Below the pieces are notes generated by a model, which saw only the letters and a program-made list of their open reading frames with translations, was not told where the DNA came from and ran no database searches. Made by a program: the position numbers and the translations under genes. 64,000 nt of DNA from a bacterium YEK0313. Lineage in GTDB: Bacteria; Pseudomonadota; Alphaproteobacteria; Rhizobiales; Phreatobacteraceae. Positions 41,482 through 59,178 of the stretch are shown here, piece after piece. The stretch is from the NCBI GenBank assembly GCA_000751295.2, contig CCMO02000001.1:3748615-3812614 (forward strand), in the 5' to 3' direction. Positions within the stretch are counted from its first letter, which is position 1; every line of letters starts with the position of its first letter.

Positions 41482-42315
41482 TTACTTCTTCTTCGAATGA
41501 CGGCTCGACACGATGAACTTGTCGGTCCGCTTGTTCGAACGAGTCTTCTTGCCCTTGGTCGGGAAGCCCCAGGGCGTGACGGGATGGCGGCCACCGGACG
41601 TACGGCCTTCGCCGCCGCCGTGCGGGTGGTCAACCGGGTTCATGGCAACGCCGCGATTGTGCGGACGCAGGCCCTTCCAACGGTTGCGGCCGGCCTTGCC
41701 GATCGCGACGTTCATATGGTCCGGGTTCGACACCGCGCCGATCGAGGCGAGGCAGCGGCCGTGGACCAGGCGCTGTTCGCCCGAATTCAGGCGAAGGATC
41801 ACGTAGCCCTCGTCGCGACCGACGATCTGGGCATAGGTGCCGGCGGAACGCGCCACCGCGCCGCCCTTGCCGATCTTCATCTCGACATTGTGGACGATCG
41901 TGCCGACCGGAATATTGGCCACCGGCATGCAGTTGCCCGGCTTCACGTCGACGCTCTCGCCGGAGATGACGGTATCGCCGACACCGAGGCGCTGCGGCGC
42001 CAGGATGTATGACAGCTCGCCGTCGGCATATTTGATCAGCGCGATGAAGGCCGAGCGGTTCGGATCGTATTCGATCCGCTCGACGACCGCCGCGACGTCA
42101 GCCTTGCGCCGCTTGAAGTCGACCAGCCGGTACGACTTCTTGTGGCCGCCGCCGCGGAAGCGCGACGTGACGCGGCCGAGATTGTTGCGGCCGCCGGTCG
42201 ACGACTTGCCCTCGGTCAGGGTCTTGACCGGCTTGCCCTTGTAGAGCGCGGACCGATCGACGAGGACCAGCTGGCGCAGGCCCGGCGTGATCGGTTTGAA
42301 GGTCTTGAGTGCCAT
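41482..42315 (-). CDS. rplB: 50S ribosomal protein L2
   Basis: Needed for subunit association and peptidyl transfer. It has 277 residues. The RNA-binding core contains VEMKIGKGGAVARSAGTYAQ, and the C-terminal signature GVAMNPVDHPHGGGEGRTSG carries the conserved functional His. It lies 18 nt after rplW. Confidence 0.97.
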   Translation of the reverse strand: MALKTFKPITPGLRQLVLVDRSALYKGKPVKTLTEGKSSTGGRNNLGRVTSRFRGGGHKKSYRLVDFKRRKADVAAVVERIEYDPNRSAFIALIKYADGELSYILAPQRLGVGDTVISGESVDVKPGNCMPVANIPVGTIVHNVEMKIGKGGAVARSAGTYAQIVGRDEGYVILRLNSGEQRLVHGRCLASIGAVSNPDHMNVAIGKAGRNRWKGLRPHNRGVAMNPVDHPHGGGEGRTSGGRHPVTPWGFPTKGKKTRSNKRTDKFIVSSRHSKKK

Positions 42316-42333
42316 GGTTTAAGTCCCCTCGCC

Positions 42334-42633
42334 TCACAGACCGGTCGTGATGTCGATCGAATGGCCCTCGGCGAGGGTGACGACCGCTTTCTTCACGTCC
42401 GAGCGCTGGCCGAGAATGCCCTTGAAGCGCTTGGTCTTGCCCTTTTGGACGAGCGTGTTCACGCTCTTGACCTTCACGTCGAACAGCTTCTCCACGGCCG
42501 CCTTGATCTGCGGCTTGGTGGCGGTGCTGGCAACCTTGAAGATCACCTGGTTCTGTTCCGCGACCAACGAGCCCTTCTCGGTGATCAGCGGCGACTTGAT
42601 GACGTCGTAGTGACGCGGATCGACCGTGCTCAT
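42334..42633 (-). CDS. rplW: 50S ribosomal protein L23
   Basis: Tunnel-exit protein that docks trigger factor and SRP. It has 99 residues with HYDVIKSPLITEKGSLVAEQ at the N-terminus and AAVEKLFDVKVKSVNTLVQKG in the core. Its ATG overlaps the rplD stop by 4 nt (ATGA). Confidence 0.97.
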   Translation of the reverse strand: MSTVDPRHYDVIKSPLITEKGSLVAEQNQVIFKVASTATKPQIKAAVEKLFDVKVKSVNTLVQKGKTKRFKGILGQRSDVKKAVVTLAEGHSIDITTGL

Positions 42634-43250
42634 TTGAAGCGCGCCTCCAGCGCATCCACCGCCGCCTTCGTCAGCACGAGCGTGTTGCGACGCATGATGT
42701 CGTAAACGTTGATGCCCTGGATCGGCAGGACGTCGACGAGCGGGATGTTGCGGGCGGCCAGGGCGAAGTTGCGATCCACCTCGGCGCCGTCAACGATCAG
42801 CGCGCTCGCCAGGCCCAGCTTTTCGAACTGGGCCTTCAGCGCCTTGGTCTTCAGCTGGCTCGCCGCGGCATTGTCGATGACGACGATCGAGCCGGCCTTG
42901 ACCTTGGCCGAGAGCGCATGGCGCAGGCCGAGCGCGCGCACCTTCTTCGGCAGCGCATGCTCGTGCGAGCGCGGCGTCGGGCCGAAGGAGCGGCCGCCGC
43001 CACGGAACAGGTTGGCCCTGGCCGAAGCGTGGCGGGCCGAACCGGTGCCCTTCTGCTTGTACATCTTCTTGCCGGTGCGGTGGATTTCCGCCCGGTTCTT
43101 GACGTCGTGCGTGCCGGCGCGGCGCTTGGCGAGCTGCCAGCGCACGACGCGGTGCAGGATGTCGGCGCGCGGCTCGAGACCAAAGATCTCGTCCGACAGA
43201 TCGACCGACCCGGCTTCAGCGCCTTCGAGGGTCTTGACCACGAATTTCAT
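42630..43250 (-). CDS. rplD: 50S ribosomal protein L4
   Basis: Large-subunit protein with a loop reaching the exit tunnel; in E. coli it also represses the S10 operon. It has 206 residues with MKFVVKTLEGAEAGSVDLSD, the loop KQKGTGSARHASARANLFRG and FGPTPRSHEHALPKKVRAL. The start at 43250 lies 1 nt after the rplC stop; longer upstream frames overlap rplC. Confidence 0.97.
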   Translation of the reverse strand: MKFVVKTLEGAEAGSVDLSDEIFGLEPRADILHRVVRWQLAKRRAGTHDVKNRAEIHRTGKKMYKQKGTGSARHASARANLFRGGGRSFGPTPRSHEHALPKKVRALGLRHALSAKVKAGSIVVIDNAAASQLKTKALKAQFEKLGLASALIVDGAEVDRNFALAARNIPLVDVLPIQGINVYDIMRRNTLVLTKAAVDALEARFK

Positions 43251-43251
43251 C

Positions 43252-43965
43252 TCAACCCTCCGTCGACTCGGCGGCCGGAGCGTCAGCACCCGGCAGCTTG
43301 AAGCTGCCCGGAACCGGCACGTCCTTCGGCAGCGGCTTCTTGACGGCATCGCGAACGAGGATCCAGCCGCCCTTGGAGCCGGGCACCGCGCCCTCCACCA
43401 GAATGAGGCCGCGCTCCACGTCGGTGCGGACAACCTTCAGGTTCTGCGTCGTCACGCGCACGTCGCCCATATGGCCCGCCATGCGCTTGTTCTTGAACAC
43501 GCGGCCCGGATCCTGGCGCATGCCGGTCGAACCATGCGAGCGGTGCGAGATCGAGACGCCGTGGGTGGCGCGCAGACCGCCGAAATTGTGGCGCTTCATG
43601 GCGCCGGCGAAACCCTTACCGACCGTGGTGCCCGTCACGTCGACGAACTGCCCGGGCAGGAAGTGGTCAGCCGAAAAGCGCGCGCCGACCGGCACGACCT
43701 CGGCCGTTCCGACGCGGAACTCGACGAGCTCATGCTTCGGCTCGACCTTCGCCACGGCGAAATGGCCGCGCTGGGCCTTGGTCGTGTTCTTCACCTTGGC
43801 GAGGCCGGCACCGAGCTGCAGCGCGGTATAGCCGTCCTTGTCAGCCGTGCGGTGGGCGACGACCTGGCAGTCGTCGAGCAACAGCACCGTCACGGGGACG
43901 TGCTCACCGCCTTCGGTGAAGATGCGGGTCATCCCCATCTTCTTTGCAATCACACCGGAACGCAT
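43252..43965 (-). CDS. rplC: 50S ribosomal protein L3
   Basis: Early-assembly protein near the peptidyl transferase centre. It has 237 residues from MRSGVIAKKMGMTRIF, chosen because AAAGGA is spaced well for that ATG but not for the one three codons upstream (43974). The central signature KGFAGAMKRHNFGGLRATHG is followed by SHRSHGSTGMRQDPGRVFK. An acidic tail ends it. rpsJ lies 106 nt upstream. Confidence 0.97.
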   Translation of the reverse strand: MRSGVIAKKMGMTRIFTEGGEHVPVTVLLLDDCQVVAHRTADKDGYTALQLGAGLAKVKNTTKAQRGHFAVAKVEPKHELVEFRVGTAEVVPVGARFSADHFLPGQFVDVTGTTVGKGFAGAMKRHNFGGLRATHGVSISHRSHGSTGMRQDPGRVFKNKRMAGHMGDVRVTTQNLKVVRTDVERGLILVEGAVPGSKGGWILVRDAVKKPLPKDVPVPGSFKLPGADAPAAESTEG

Positions 43966-44071
43966 CGCGCGCATTCCTTTTTCTTTGGGTCATCCTGTCG
44001 CCCTTGGCTTGGCAAGGACCGGAGAGGACCCGGGTTCAACGAGACGCACCGTCATCGGTGCGTCATGCGAC

Positions 44072-44380
<309 letters not shown>

Positions 44381-44446
44381 AGGTTCAGCCCCTTCAGGCA
44401 AAGCGACCAGGGTGCGCGGCTTGCGCCGCGCAACCCCGAGAATGGA

Positions 44447-45637
<1,191 letters not shown>

Positions 45638-45705
45638 GACGGCCTCCTTCAATCTTCGTCCGACGTCAGGCCCGGCAGGCCCCCGTCGAGAGGTATGACC
45701 AACGC

Positions 45706-47781
45706 TTAGGCGTATTTGGCCTGGACATCGGCGGCGACGTTGGACGGCGCCTGCTCATAGTGGCTGAACTGCATCGTGTAGCTGGCGCGGCCCTGGCTGA
45801 ACGAACGCAGCTGGTTGACGTAACCGAACATGTTCATCAGCGGCACCATGGCATGGACGACATTGGCGTTGCCGCGCATGTCCTGGCCCTGGATCTGGCC
45901 ACGCCGGGAGTTCAGATCGCCGATGACCGAACCGGTATATTCCTCCGGCGTCACGACCTCGACGTTCATGATCGGCTCGAGCAGAACCGAGCCGCACTTC
46001 TGCAGCGCTTCGCGCATGGCGGCGCGCGAGGCGATTTCGAAGGCGAGAGCCGACGAGTCGACCTCGTGATAGGCACCGTCGACCAGCGCCACCTTGATGT
46101 CGACCACCGGGAAGCCGGCGATGATGCCGGCGCCCATCACCGAGGCCAGGCCCTTCTCGACGCCCGGCAGATATTCCTTCGGAACCGCGCCGCCGATGAT
46201 CCGCGACTCGAATTCGAAGCCCTTGCCCGGCTCGTTCGGCTCGACCACAAACTTCACCCGCGCGAACTGGCCGGTACCACCGGTCTGCTTCTTGTGGGTG
46301 TAGTCGATCTCGCCCTTCTTGGTGATCTTCTCGCGGAAGGCCACCTGCGGGGCGCCGACGGTCACGTCGACCTTGTGGGTGCGGCGCAGGATGTCGACCT
46401 TGATGTCGAGATGCAGTTCGCCCATGCCCTTGATACGGGTCTGGCCGGACTCGGCATCGGTCGACACGCGGAAGGACGGATCCTCGCTGGCGAGCTTGAT
46501 CAGCGCCAGCGCCATCTTTTCCTGGTCGGCCTTGGTCTTCGGCTCGATCGCCATCTCGATGACCGGCTCGGGGAACTCCATGCGCTCCAGGATGACCGGC
46601 TTCTGCGGATCGCAGAGCGTGTCACCGGTGCGGGTGTCCTTCAGGCCGACCAGGGCGACGATGTCGCCGGCATAGGCTTCCGAGATTTCCTCGCGGTTGT
46701 TGGCGTGCATGAGCACCATGCGGCCGACGCGCTCGGTCTTCTCGCGGCTCGAATTCATGAGCGAGACGCCCTTTTCGAGCTTGCCCGAATAGATCCGGCA
46801 GAAGGTCAGGACGCCGTACTGGTCGTCCATGATCTTGAAGGCGAGGATCGACAGCGGCTCGGCGTCCGAGGACTTGCGCTCGGTCTCGGCCTCGGTCTTC
46901 GGGTCGATGCCCTTGATCGCCGGGCGATCGACCGGCGACGGCAGGTAGTCGACGACCGCGTCGAGCAGCGTCTGCACGCCCTTGTTCTTGAAGGCCGAGC
47001 CGCAGAGCACCGGGAAGAAGGCCGAGGTCAGCACGGCCTTGCGGATCAGGCGCTTCAGCGTCGCCTCGTCGGGCTCGTTGCCCTCGAGATAGGCGGTCAT
47101 GGCATCGTCGTCGAGTTCGACGGCGGCCTCGACCAGCTCGTTGCGATACTGGGCGGCCTTGTCCTTGAGGTCGTCCGGGATGTCCAGGTTCGGGTTGAAC
47201 TCGGCGCCGAGCGCCTCGCCCGACCAGACGACGGCCTTCATGCGGACGAGGTCGATGACGCCCTTGAAGTTCGATTCCGAGCCGATCGGCAGCTGGATCG
47301 CGACCGGCTTGGCGCCGAGCCGCTTCTTGATGTCGTCCAGGCACATGTAGAAATCTGCGCCCGTCTTATCCATCTTGTTGCAGAAGACGATGCGCGGCAC
47401 GCGGTACTTGTCGCCCTGGCGCCAGACGGTCTCGGTCTGCGGCTCGACGCCCTGGTTGGAGTCGAGAACGCAGACGGCACCGTCGAGCACGCGCAGCGAA
47501 CGCTCGACCTCGATGGTGAAGTCGACGTGGCCGGGGGTGTCGATGATGTTCAGGCGCTTGCCGGCCCACTGGGCGGTGGTGGCCGCCGACGTGATCGTGA
47601 TGCCGCGCTCCTGCTCCTGCTCCATGAAGTCCATGGTCGCGGCGCCGTCGTGGACTTCGCCGATCTTATGGGACTTGCCGGTGTAGAAGAGGATCCGCTC
47701 GCTCGTCGTCGTCTTGCCCGCATCGATGTGGGCCATGATGCCGAAATTGCGGTAGTCTTCGATCGCGTGAGTGCGCGCCAT
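45706..47781 (-). CDS. fusA: Elongation factor G
   Basis: Translocase GTPase, also used in ribosome recycling. It has 691 residues. The P-loop AHIDAGKTT is at about 17-25, the G3 region DTPGHVDFT at about 82-90 and NKMDKTGADF at about 136-145. Domains 2-5 follow, with VVTPEEYTGSVIGDLNSRRG in the C-terminal part. It lies 39 nt after rpsG. I see no change I would link to fusidic-acid resistance, but I did not align it. Confidence 0.98.
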   Translation of the reverse strand: MARTHAIEDYRNFGIMAHIDAGKTTTSERILFYTGKSHKIGEVHDGAATMDFMEQEQERGITITSAATTAQWAGKRLNIIDTPGHVDFTIEVERSLRVLDGAVCVLDSNQGVEPQTETVWRQGDKYRVPRIVFCNKMDKTGADFYMCLDDIKKRLGAKPVAIQLPIGSESNFKGVIDLVRMKAVVWSGEALGAEFNPNLDIPDDLKDKAAQYRNELVEAAVELDDDAMTAYLEGNEPDEATLKRLIRKAVLTSAFFPVLCGSAFKNKGVQTLLDAVVDYLPSPVDRPAIKGIDPKTEAETERKSSDAEPLSILAFKIMDDQYGVLTFCRIYSGKLEKGVSLMNSSREKTERVGRMVLMHANNREEISEAYAGDIVALVGLKDTRTGDTLCDPQKPVILERMEFPEPVIEMAIEPKTKADQEKMALALIKLASEDPSFRVSTDAESGQTRIKGMGELHLDIKVDILRRTHKVDVTVGAPQVAFREKITKKGEIDYTHKKQTGGTGQFARVKFVVEPNEPGKGFEFESRIIGGAVPKEYLPGVEKGLASVMGAGIIAGFPVVDIKVALVDGAYHEVDSSALAFEIASRAAMREALQKCGSVLLEPIMNVEVVTPEEYTGSVIGDLNSRRGQIQGQDMRGNANVVHAMVPLMNMFGYVNQLRSFSQGRASYTMQFSHYEQAPSNVAADVQAKYA

Positions 47782-47820
47782 GATCGTGATCCTTCAGGTC
47801 CTGCCGGGGCCTGGGTTTCG

Positions 47821-48291
47821 TTACCAGCGGTAGTGCGAGAACGCGCGGTTGGCTTCCGCCATCTTGTGCGTGTCTTCGCGCTTCTTCACCGCATTGCCGC
47901 GATTGTTGGAGGCGTCGAGCAGCTCCGCCGAGAGCTTGTCGACCATGGTCTTGTCGTTGCGGGCGCGCGCGGCCTGGATCAGCCAGCGGATGGCCAGGGC
48001 CTGGCGGCGGTCCGGACGAACCTCGACCGGCACCTGGTAGGTGGCGCCGCCGACGCGCCGCGACCGAACCTCGATCGCCGGCATGACGTTCTCGAGCGCA
48101 GCCTGGAACACGGTGAGCGGTTCCTGCTTCGACTTGGCCTCGATCACATCGAACGCCCCATAGACGATCTGCTCGGCAACCGACTTCTTGCCTTCGTACA
48201 TGACCGAGTTCATGAACTTGGTCAGCACGACGTTGCCGTATTTGGCGTCCGGGATGATCTCCCGCTTCTCTGCCCGGTGACGACGCGACAT
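47821..48291 (-). CDS. rpsG: 30S ribosomal protein S7
   Basis: Nucleates assembly of the 30S head; represses the str operon in E. coli. The 156-residue product starts MSRRHRAEKREIIPDAKYGN and has RRVGGATYQVPVEVRPDRRQ as its signature. The end AFSHYRW is the normal short form. It lies 83 nt after rpsL. Confidence 0.98.
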   Translation of the reverse strand: MSRRHRAEKREIIPDAKYGNVVLTKFMNSVMYEGKKSVAEQIVYGAFDVIEAKSKQEPLTVFQAALENVMPAIEVRSRRVGGATYQVPVEVRPDRRQALAIRWLIQAARARNDKTMVDKLSAELLDASNNRGNAVKKREDTHKMAEANRAFSHYRW

Positions 48292-48374
48292 CGTTCTCTC
48301 CGTAAACCTCTAGAGCCACCGGCCGCCCCGGCCCGGCGCAACACGCGCCTCGACCAGGGCGGCCGGCGGAAACC

Positions 48375-48746
48375 TCACTTCGGACGCTTGGCGCCGTACT
48401 TCGAACGGCGCTGCTTGCGGTTCTTCACGCCCTGCGTATCGAGCACGCCGCGCAGGATGTGGTAGCGCACGCCCGGAAGGTCCTTGACGCGACCGCCGCG
48501 GATCATGACCACCGAGTGCTCCTGCAGGTTGTGACCCTCACCCGGAATATAACCGATGACCTCGAAGCCATTGGTAAGACGAACCTTTGCCACCTTGCGG
48601 AGCGCCGAGTTCGGCTTCTTCGGGGTCGTCGTATAGACGCGCGTGCAAACACCACGCTTCTGCGGGCAGCCCTCCATGTGGCGGGACTTTTCGCGATAGG
48701 TGCGCGGCTGACGCGGCTTGCGGATCAGCTGGTTGACGGTCGGCAT
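48375..48746 (-). CDS. rpsL: 30S ribosomal protein S12
   Basis: Decoding-centre protein and first gene of the str cluster. It has 123 residues from MPTVNQLIRKPRQPRTYREK. The decoding loops TTTPKKPNSALRKVAKVRLT and GGRVKDLPGVRYH keep Lys at the positions where streptomycin-resistance changes usually occur, so the sequence predicts a sensitive ribosome. A long leader with a hairpin precedes it. Confidence 0.98.
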   Translation of the reverse strand: MPTVNQLIRKPRQPRTYREKSRHMEGCPQKRGVCTRVYTTTPKKPNSALRKVAKVRLTNGFEVIGYIPGEGHNLQEHSVVMIRGGRVKDLPGVRYHILRGVLDTQGVKNRKQRRSKYGAKRPK

Positions 48747-48825
48747 CGGCGGCCTTGTCCTTAAACCTAACGAGGTCCGGCAAGCCGGCCCCCACCAAAG
48801 CGTGCGAATGCTCGTCTCATTTGCG

Positions 48826-48875
48826 AAACGAACAACCGGGCGCTCGGCCTGCCTGTGAAGGCAAACGGCGCCCGG
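48826..48875 (-). terminator. Terminator-like hairpin in the rpsL leader
   Basis: Minus strand CCGGGCGC pairs with GCGCCCGG (8 bp perfect), with an inner TGCC/GGCA stem, then TTGTTCGTTT. It lies 90-130 nt before rpsL and shares the 13-mer GGGCGCCGTTTGC with the rpsM leader hairpin (one base different). Because candidate promoters lie upstream of it, it may act as an attenuator. Confidence 0.45.
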
Positions 48876-49030
48876 CGAAAACAGAGGATCACCGCGCGAT
48901 GAAGCGAGGCGATCATGCAATCGAATCTGACTGACGTCAGGCGGCGCTGTCTCGGTTTGCTTCGGTCAGGACTGCGGTGAACCGCAACGGGACCGGGTGT
49001 GCAACCGACATACGCCGGAAGAGTGAGGGG

Positions 49031-49059
49031 GCATTACACGGTGACTCGCGATCCGTCAA
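49031..49059 (-). promoter_or_regulatory. Candidate promoter of the rpsL-rpsG-fusA-tuf operon
   Basis: Minus strand TTGACG (49054-49059), 17-nt spacer and TAATGC (49031-49036). It implies a leader of about 280 nt before rpsL, which would contain the terminator-like hairpin. Confidence 0.4.
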
Positions 49060-49235
49060 GCGCGAGGCCGCGCAAACCCGCTCAAAGACGCGATCTTTCG
49101 TTTCACTTCGCAGCTGCGAAAGGAATGGTTACCGCGCCGCGGCGCGCCGCATTTCGTGTGCGGATCGTAACAGAGCGCCGCGCGCCGCGACACGTGCCGG
49201 ATACCGCCGCATAGGTAAGTTCCCGCAATCCGCGC

Positions 49236-49264
49236 TTGGCACCGGTAGCTTTATCACCTATCGG
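49236..49264 (+). promoter_or_regulatory. Candidate promoter of the first secreted cysteine protein gene
   Basis: TTGGCA (49236-49241), 17-nt spacer and TATCGG (49259-49264). One arm of a 12-bp inverted repeat (GGCACCGGTAGC, 49238-49249) overlaps the -35 box, and the other arm (49363-49374) lies in the leader, 41 nt before the start codon. This layout would suit a regulator binding at two sites. Confidence 0.45.
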
Positions 49265-49415
49265 AAAGGTCCCGGCGGAGCGTTTTTCGCATCCAGTCGG
49301 GGCGCCGAAGAGGGAATCGGCCGGCATAGCGGCCGAAACGGCGACGATGTTATCGATTCTCGGCTACCGGTGCCGGCGAGGCGGCGGAGCCACATTTGGA
49401 GAGGACAAACCGATT

Positions 49416-49811
49416 ATGGCGTTCAAGAACGCAGTCTTTGCCGCCTGCGCTGCGATGGCAGTGATGGCCGGCTCCATTGGGCTCTCGGCTCCGGCGGCCG
49501 CGCAGACCGATCGCGACGGCCAGCAGCGCTGGATCAATATCGTCAACCGCTCGAACGTGCAGATCTACCGCTTCTACATGACCGACGTCGACACGCGCGG
49601 CTGGGGCGACGACCGCCTGGGCGACGACGTCATCGAACCGGGCGATTCCATGCGCGTCGTGCCGACCCGCCGCCAGCGCGACCGCGGCTACTGCCAGTTT
49701 GACATGCTGGTGGTGTTCGAGAACAATGCCCGCGTCGAGCGCCGCGGCGTCAATCTCTGCTCCACCACCAACCTGGTCTGCACCTCCACCCGCAGCTGCC
49801 GCACCCAGTAA
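49416..49811 (+). CDS. Small secreted four-cysteine protein, copy 1
   Basis: A 131-residue protein with a signal peptide (core AACAAMAVMAGSIGLSAPAAA, cleaved near residue 30). The mature 100 residues contain NIVNRSNVQIYRFYMTDVDT, then RGWGDDRLGDDVI, then CQFDMLVVFENNAR, and four cysteines (93, 115, 122, 128) that could form two disulfides. It is about two-thirds identical, without gaps, to the next gene over 98 residues. The WGxDxLG plus C-x2-D-x2-VVF pattern resembles small periplasmic proteins of unknown function that I recall from other alphaproteobacteria. GGAGAGG lies upstream of the ATG. A terminator follows. Confidence 0.85.
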   Translation: MAFKNAVFAACAAMAVMAGSIGLSAPAAAQTDRDGQQRWINIVNRSNVQIYRFYMTDVDTRGWGDDRLGDDVIEPGDSMRVVPTRRQRDRGYCQFDMLVVFENNARVERRGVNLCSTTNLVCTSTRSCRTQ

Positions 49812-49836
49812 GCGCACTGCCATGCCGTGAAGACGA

Positions 49837-49862
49837 GGGCCGCTCCGGCGGCCCTTTGTTTT
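49837..49862 (+). terminator. Intrinsic terminator after the first secreted protein gene
   Basis: GGGCCGC, loop TCCG, GCGGCCC (7 bp perfect) followed by TTTGTTTT, 26 nt after the stop codon. It separates the two paralogues into their own transcripts. Confidence 0.8.
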
Positions 49863-49942
49863 CCATGATCCCCGCGGCGACCTGCGCAAGCCCGCTTCTC
49901 CGGCGGGTCCGGCCAGCGGCCGCATGATGGATGAGGATATCG

Positions 49943-50335
49943 ATGACTTCGAAGGCAAGACTGGGCGCGTTCATCGCCCCCCTCGCCCTGCTGGCGACGA
50001 TGACGGCTGCTCATGCCCAGGGCACGCCCGCCGATGCCGATGGCCAGCAGCGCTGGCTGACGATCGTCAACCGTTCGAACGTGCCGATCTACCGGGTCCA
50101 CATGACCGATGTCGACACCCGCACCTGGGGACCGGACGTGCTCGGCCGGCGCATCGTCGATCCGGGCGAGGCCACCCGCGTCTATCCGCAGCGCGTGCAG
50201 AGCGACCGCGGCTATTGCCGCTTCGACGTGCTCGTCGTGTTCGAGAACAACGCCCGCTACGAGCAGCGCCAGGTCAATATCTGCCGCGCCACCACGGTGG
50301 TCTGCTCGTCCACCCGGTCCTGCCGCATCCAGTAA
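49943..50335 (+). CDS. Small secreted four-cysteine protein, copy 2
   Basis: A 130-residue paralogue of the preceding gene, with a signal peptide ending at TMTAAHAQ. The mature part keeps DGQQRW, TIVNRSNVPIYR, MTDVDTRTWGPDVLG, GYCRFDVLVVFENNAR and all four cysteines, ending CSSTRSCRIQ. I chose the ATG at 49943 because AGGA lies 5 nt before it; an ATG four codons earlier has no such site. It has no visible copy of the inverted repeat found before copy 1. It converges with rpoC across a shared terminator. Function unknown. Confidence 0.85.
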   Translation: MTSKARLGAFIAPLALLATMTAAHAQGTPADADGQQRWLTIVNRSNVPIYRVHMTDVDTRTWGPDVLGRRIVDPGEATRVYPQRVQSDRGYCRFDVLVVFENNARYEQRQVNICRATTVVCSSTRSCRIQ

Positions 50336-50360
50336 TATTGCCGGCACGGCATTGAACGAC

Positions 50361-50390
50361 AAAGGGCCGCCCCGAGGGACGGCCCTTTTT
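50361..50390. terminator. Bidirectional terminator between secreted protein copy 2 and rpoC
   Basis: GGGCCG and CGGCCC (6 bp, extendable) flank a 10-nt loop. TTTTT follows on the plus strand and TTTGTCGTT on the minus strand. It sits 28 nt after the plus-strand gene and 40 nt after rpoC, so it can end both convergent transcripts. Confidence 0.8.
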
Positions 50391-50430
50391 CATGTGCCGA
50401 AGAACGAGGGGGCTGGCCCCCTCGCCCGCC

Positions 50431-54636
<4,206 letters not shown>

Positions 54637-54712
54637 CGCCGTCTCCAATGTCCCGGTCTACCGGGAGAAAATCCGGGCCGGGGGCGACCCCGGCCGATGT
54701 GAACAGGCCTCT

Positions 54713-54737
54713 CGGGACCGGGCGGACCCCGGTCCCG
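54713..54737. other. 10-bp hairpin between rpoB and rpoC
   Basis: CGGGACCGGG and CCCGGTCCCG form a perfect 10-bp stem with a 5-nt loop. It lies about 20 nt after the rpoB stop, with no U-run. It may be an mRNA-processing or stability element. Confidence 0.5.
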
Positions 54738-54757
54738 CGGCACGCGGGCTTTCACGC

Positions 54758-58894
<4,137 letters not shown>

Positions 58895-58986
58895 GTCGCT
58901 CCCTCGCTTGGGCCGCTCGGCGTCGGCGGCGGCCCTGGTCCCAGCGGAGGCGGCGGTCGTCAGCGAACCGCCTCTCCGCAGACGCC

Positions 58987-59039
58987 TGACCGGACGGTCC
59001 ACGACGGGTCGGATGACACGACCCTGGACCGTCCGGTCA
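58987..59039. other. 53-nt long inverted repeat upstream of rpoB
   Basis: TGACCGGACGGTCCA (58987-59001) and TGGACCGTCCGGTCA (59025-59039) are perfect 15-bp reverse complements. Inside them GGGTCG (59006-59011) and CGACCC (59019-59024) form a second 6-bp stem, leaving a 7-nt loop and a 4-nt bulge. It lies 93 nt before rpoB. No U-run follows. An RNase III processing site or a protein-binding element are both possible; E. coli has an RNase III site in the same gap. Confidence 0.75.
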
Positions 59040-59143
59040 AGCGTTCGACACTTGTTGCACCATGCGGACGGAATGCCCGCTCATCGAATGCGTGCCGCGG
59101 CGCGGCATATCCCCGCCGCAGTCGCCCGCGACGGAGAGGAACC

Positions 59144-59169
59144 GCGGGCGGCCGCAAGCGGCCGCCCGC
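59144..59169. other. 11-bp hairpin directly after rplL
   Basis: GCGGGCGGCCG and CGGCCGCCCGC form a perfect 11-bp stem with a 4-nt loop, 9 nt after the rplL stop. No U-run follows. It could pause polymerase or protect the rplJL message, giving the higher L12 than RpoB output known in bacteria. Confidence 0.6.
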
Positions 59170-59178
59170 AGGCGTCAA

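Larger units (their letters stand above)
48747..49415. other. 669-nt divergent region between rpsL and a secreted-protein gene
   Basis: No convincing coding sequence lies here. It holds the rpsL leader with a terminator-like hairpin (48826-48875), a candidate rpsL promoter (49031-49059), and a second, weaker one on the minus strand (CTGACG, N17, CATGAT, in the stretch around 48913-48941). Facing the other way is a promoter for the secreted-protein gene (49236-49264). Two arms of a perfect 12-bp inverted repeat sit at 49238-49249 and 49363-49374. Confidence 0.6.

Noticed and set aside
45760..48465. A 901-codon plus-strand open frame across fusA, rpsG and the end of rpsL
   Set aside because: It covers three clear genes on the other strand and has the composition of an antisense shadow.
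48977..49702. Plus-strand frame of 241 codons upstream of and overlapping the first secreted-protein gene
   Set aside because: It overlaps the signal-peptide gene in another frame and is Arg-rich throughout; the 131-residue secreted protein has a paralogue and a ribosome-binding site.
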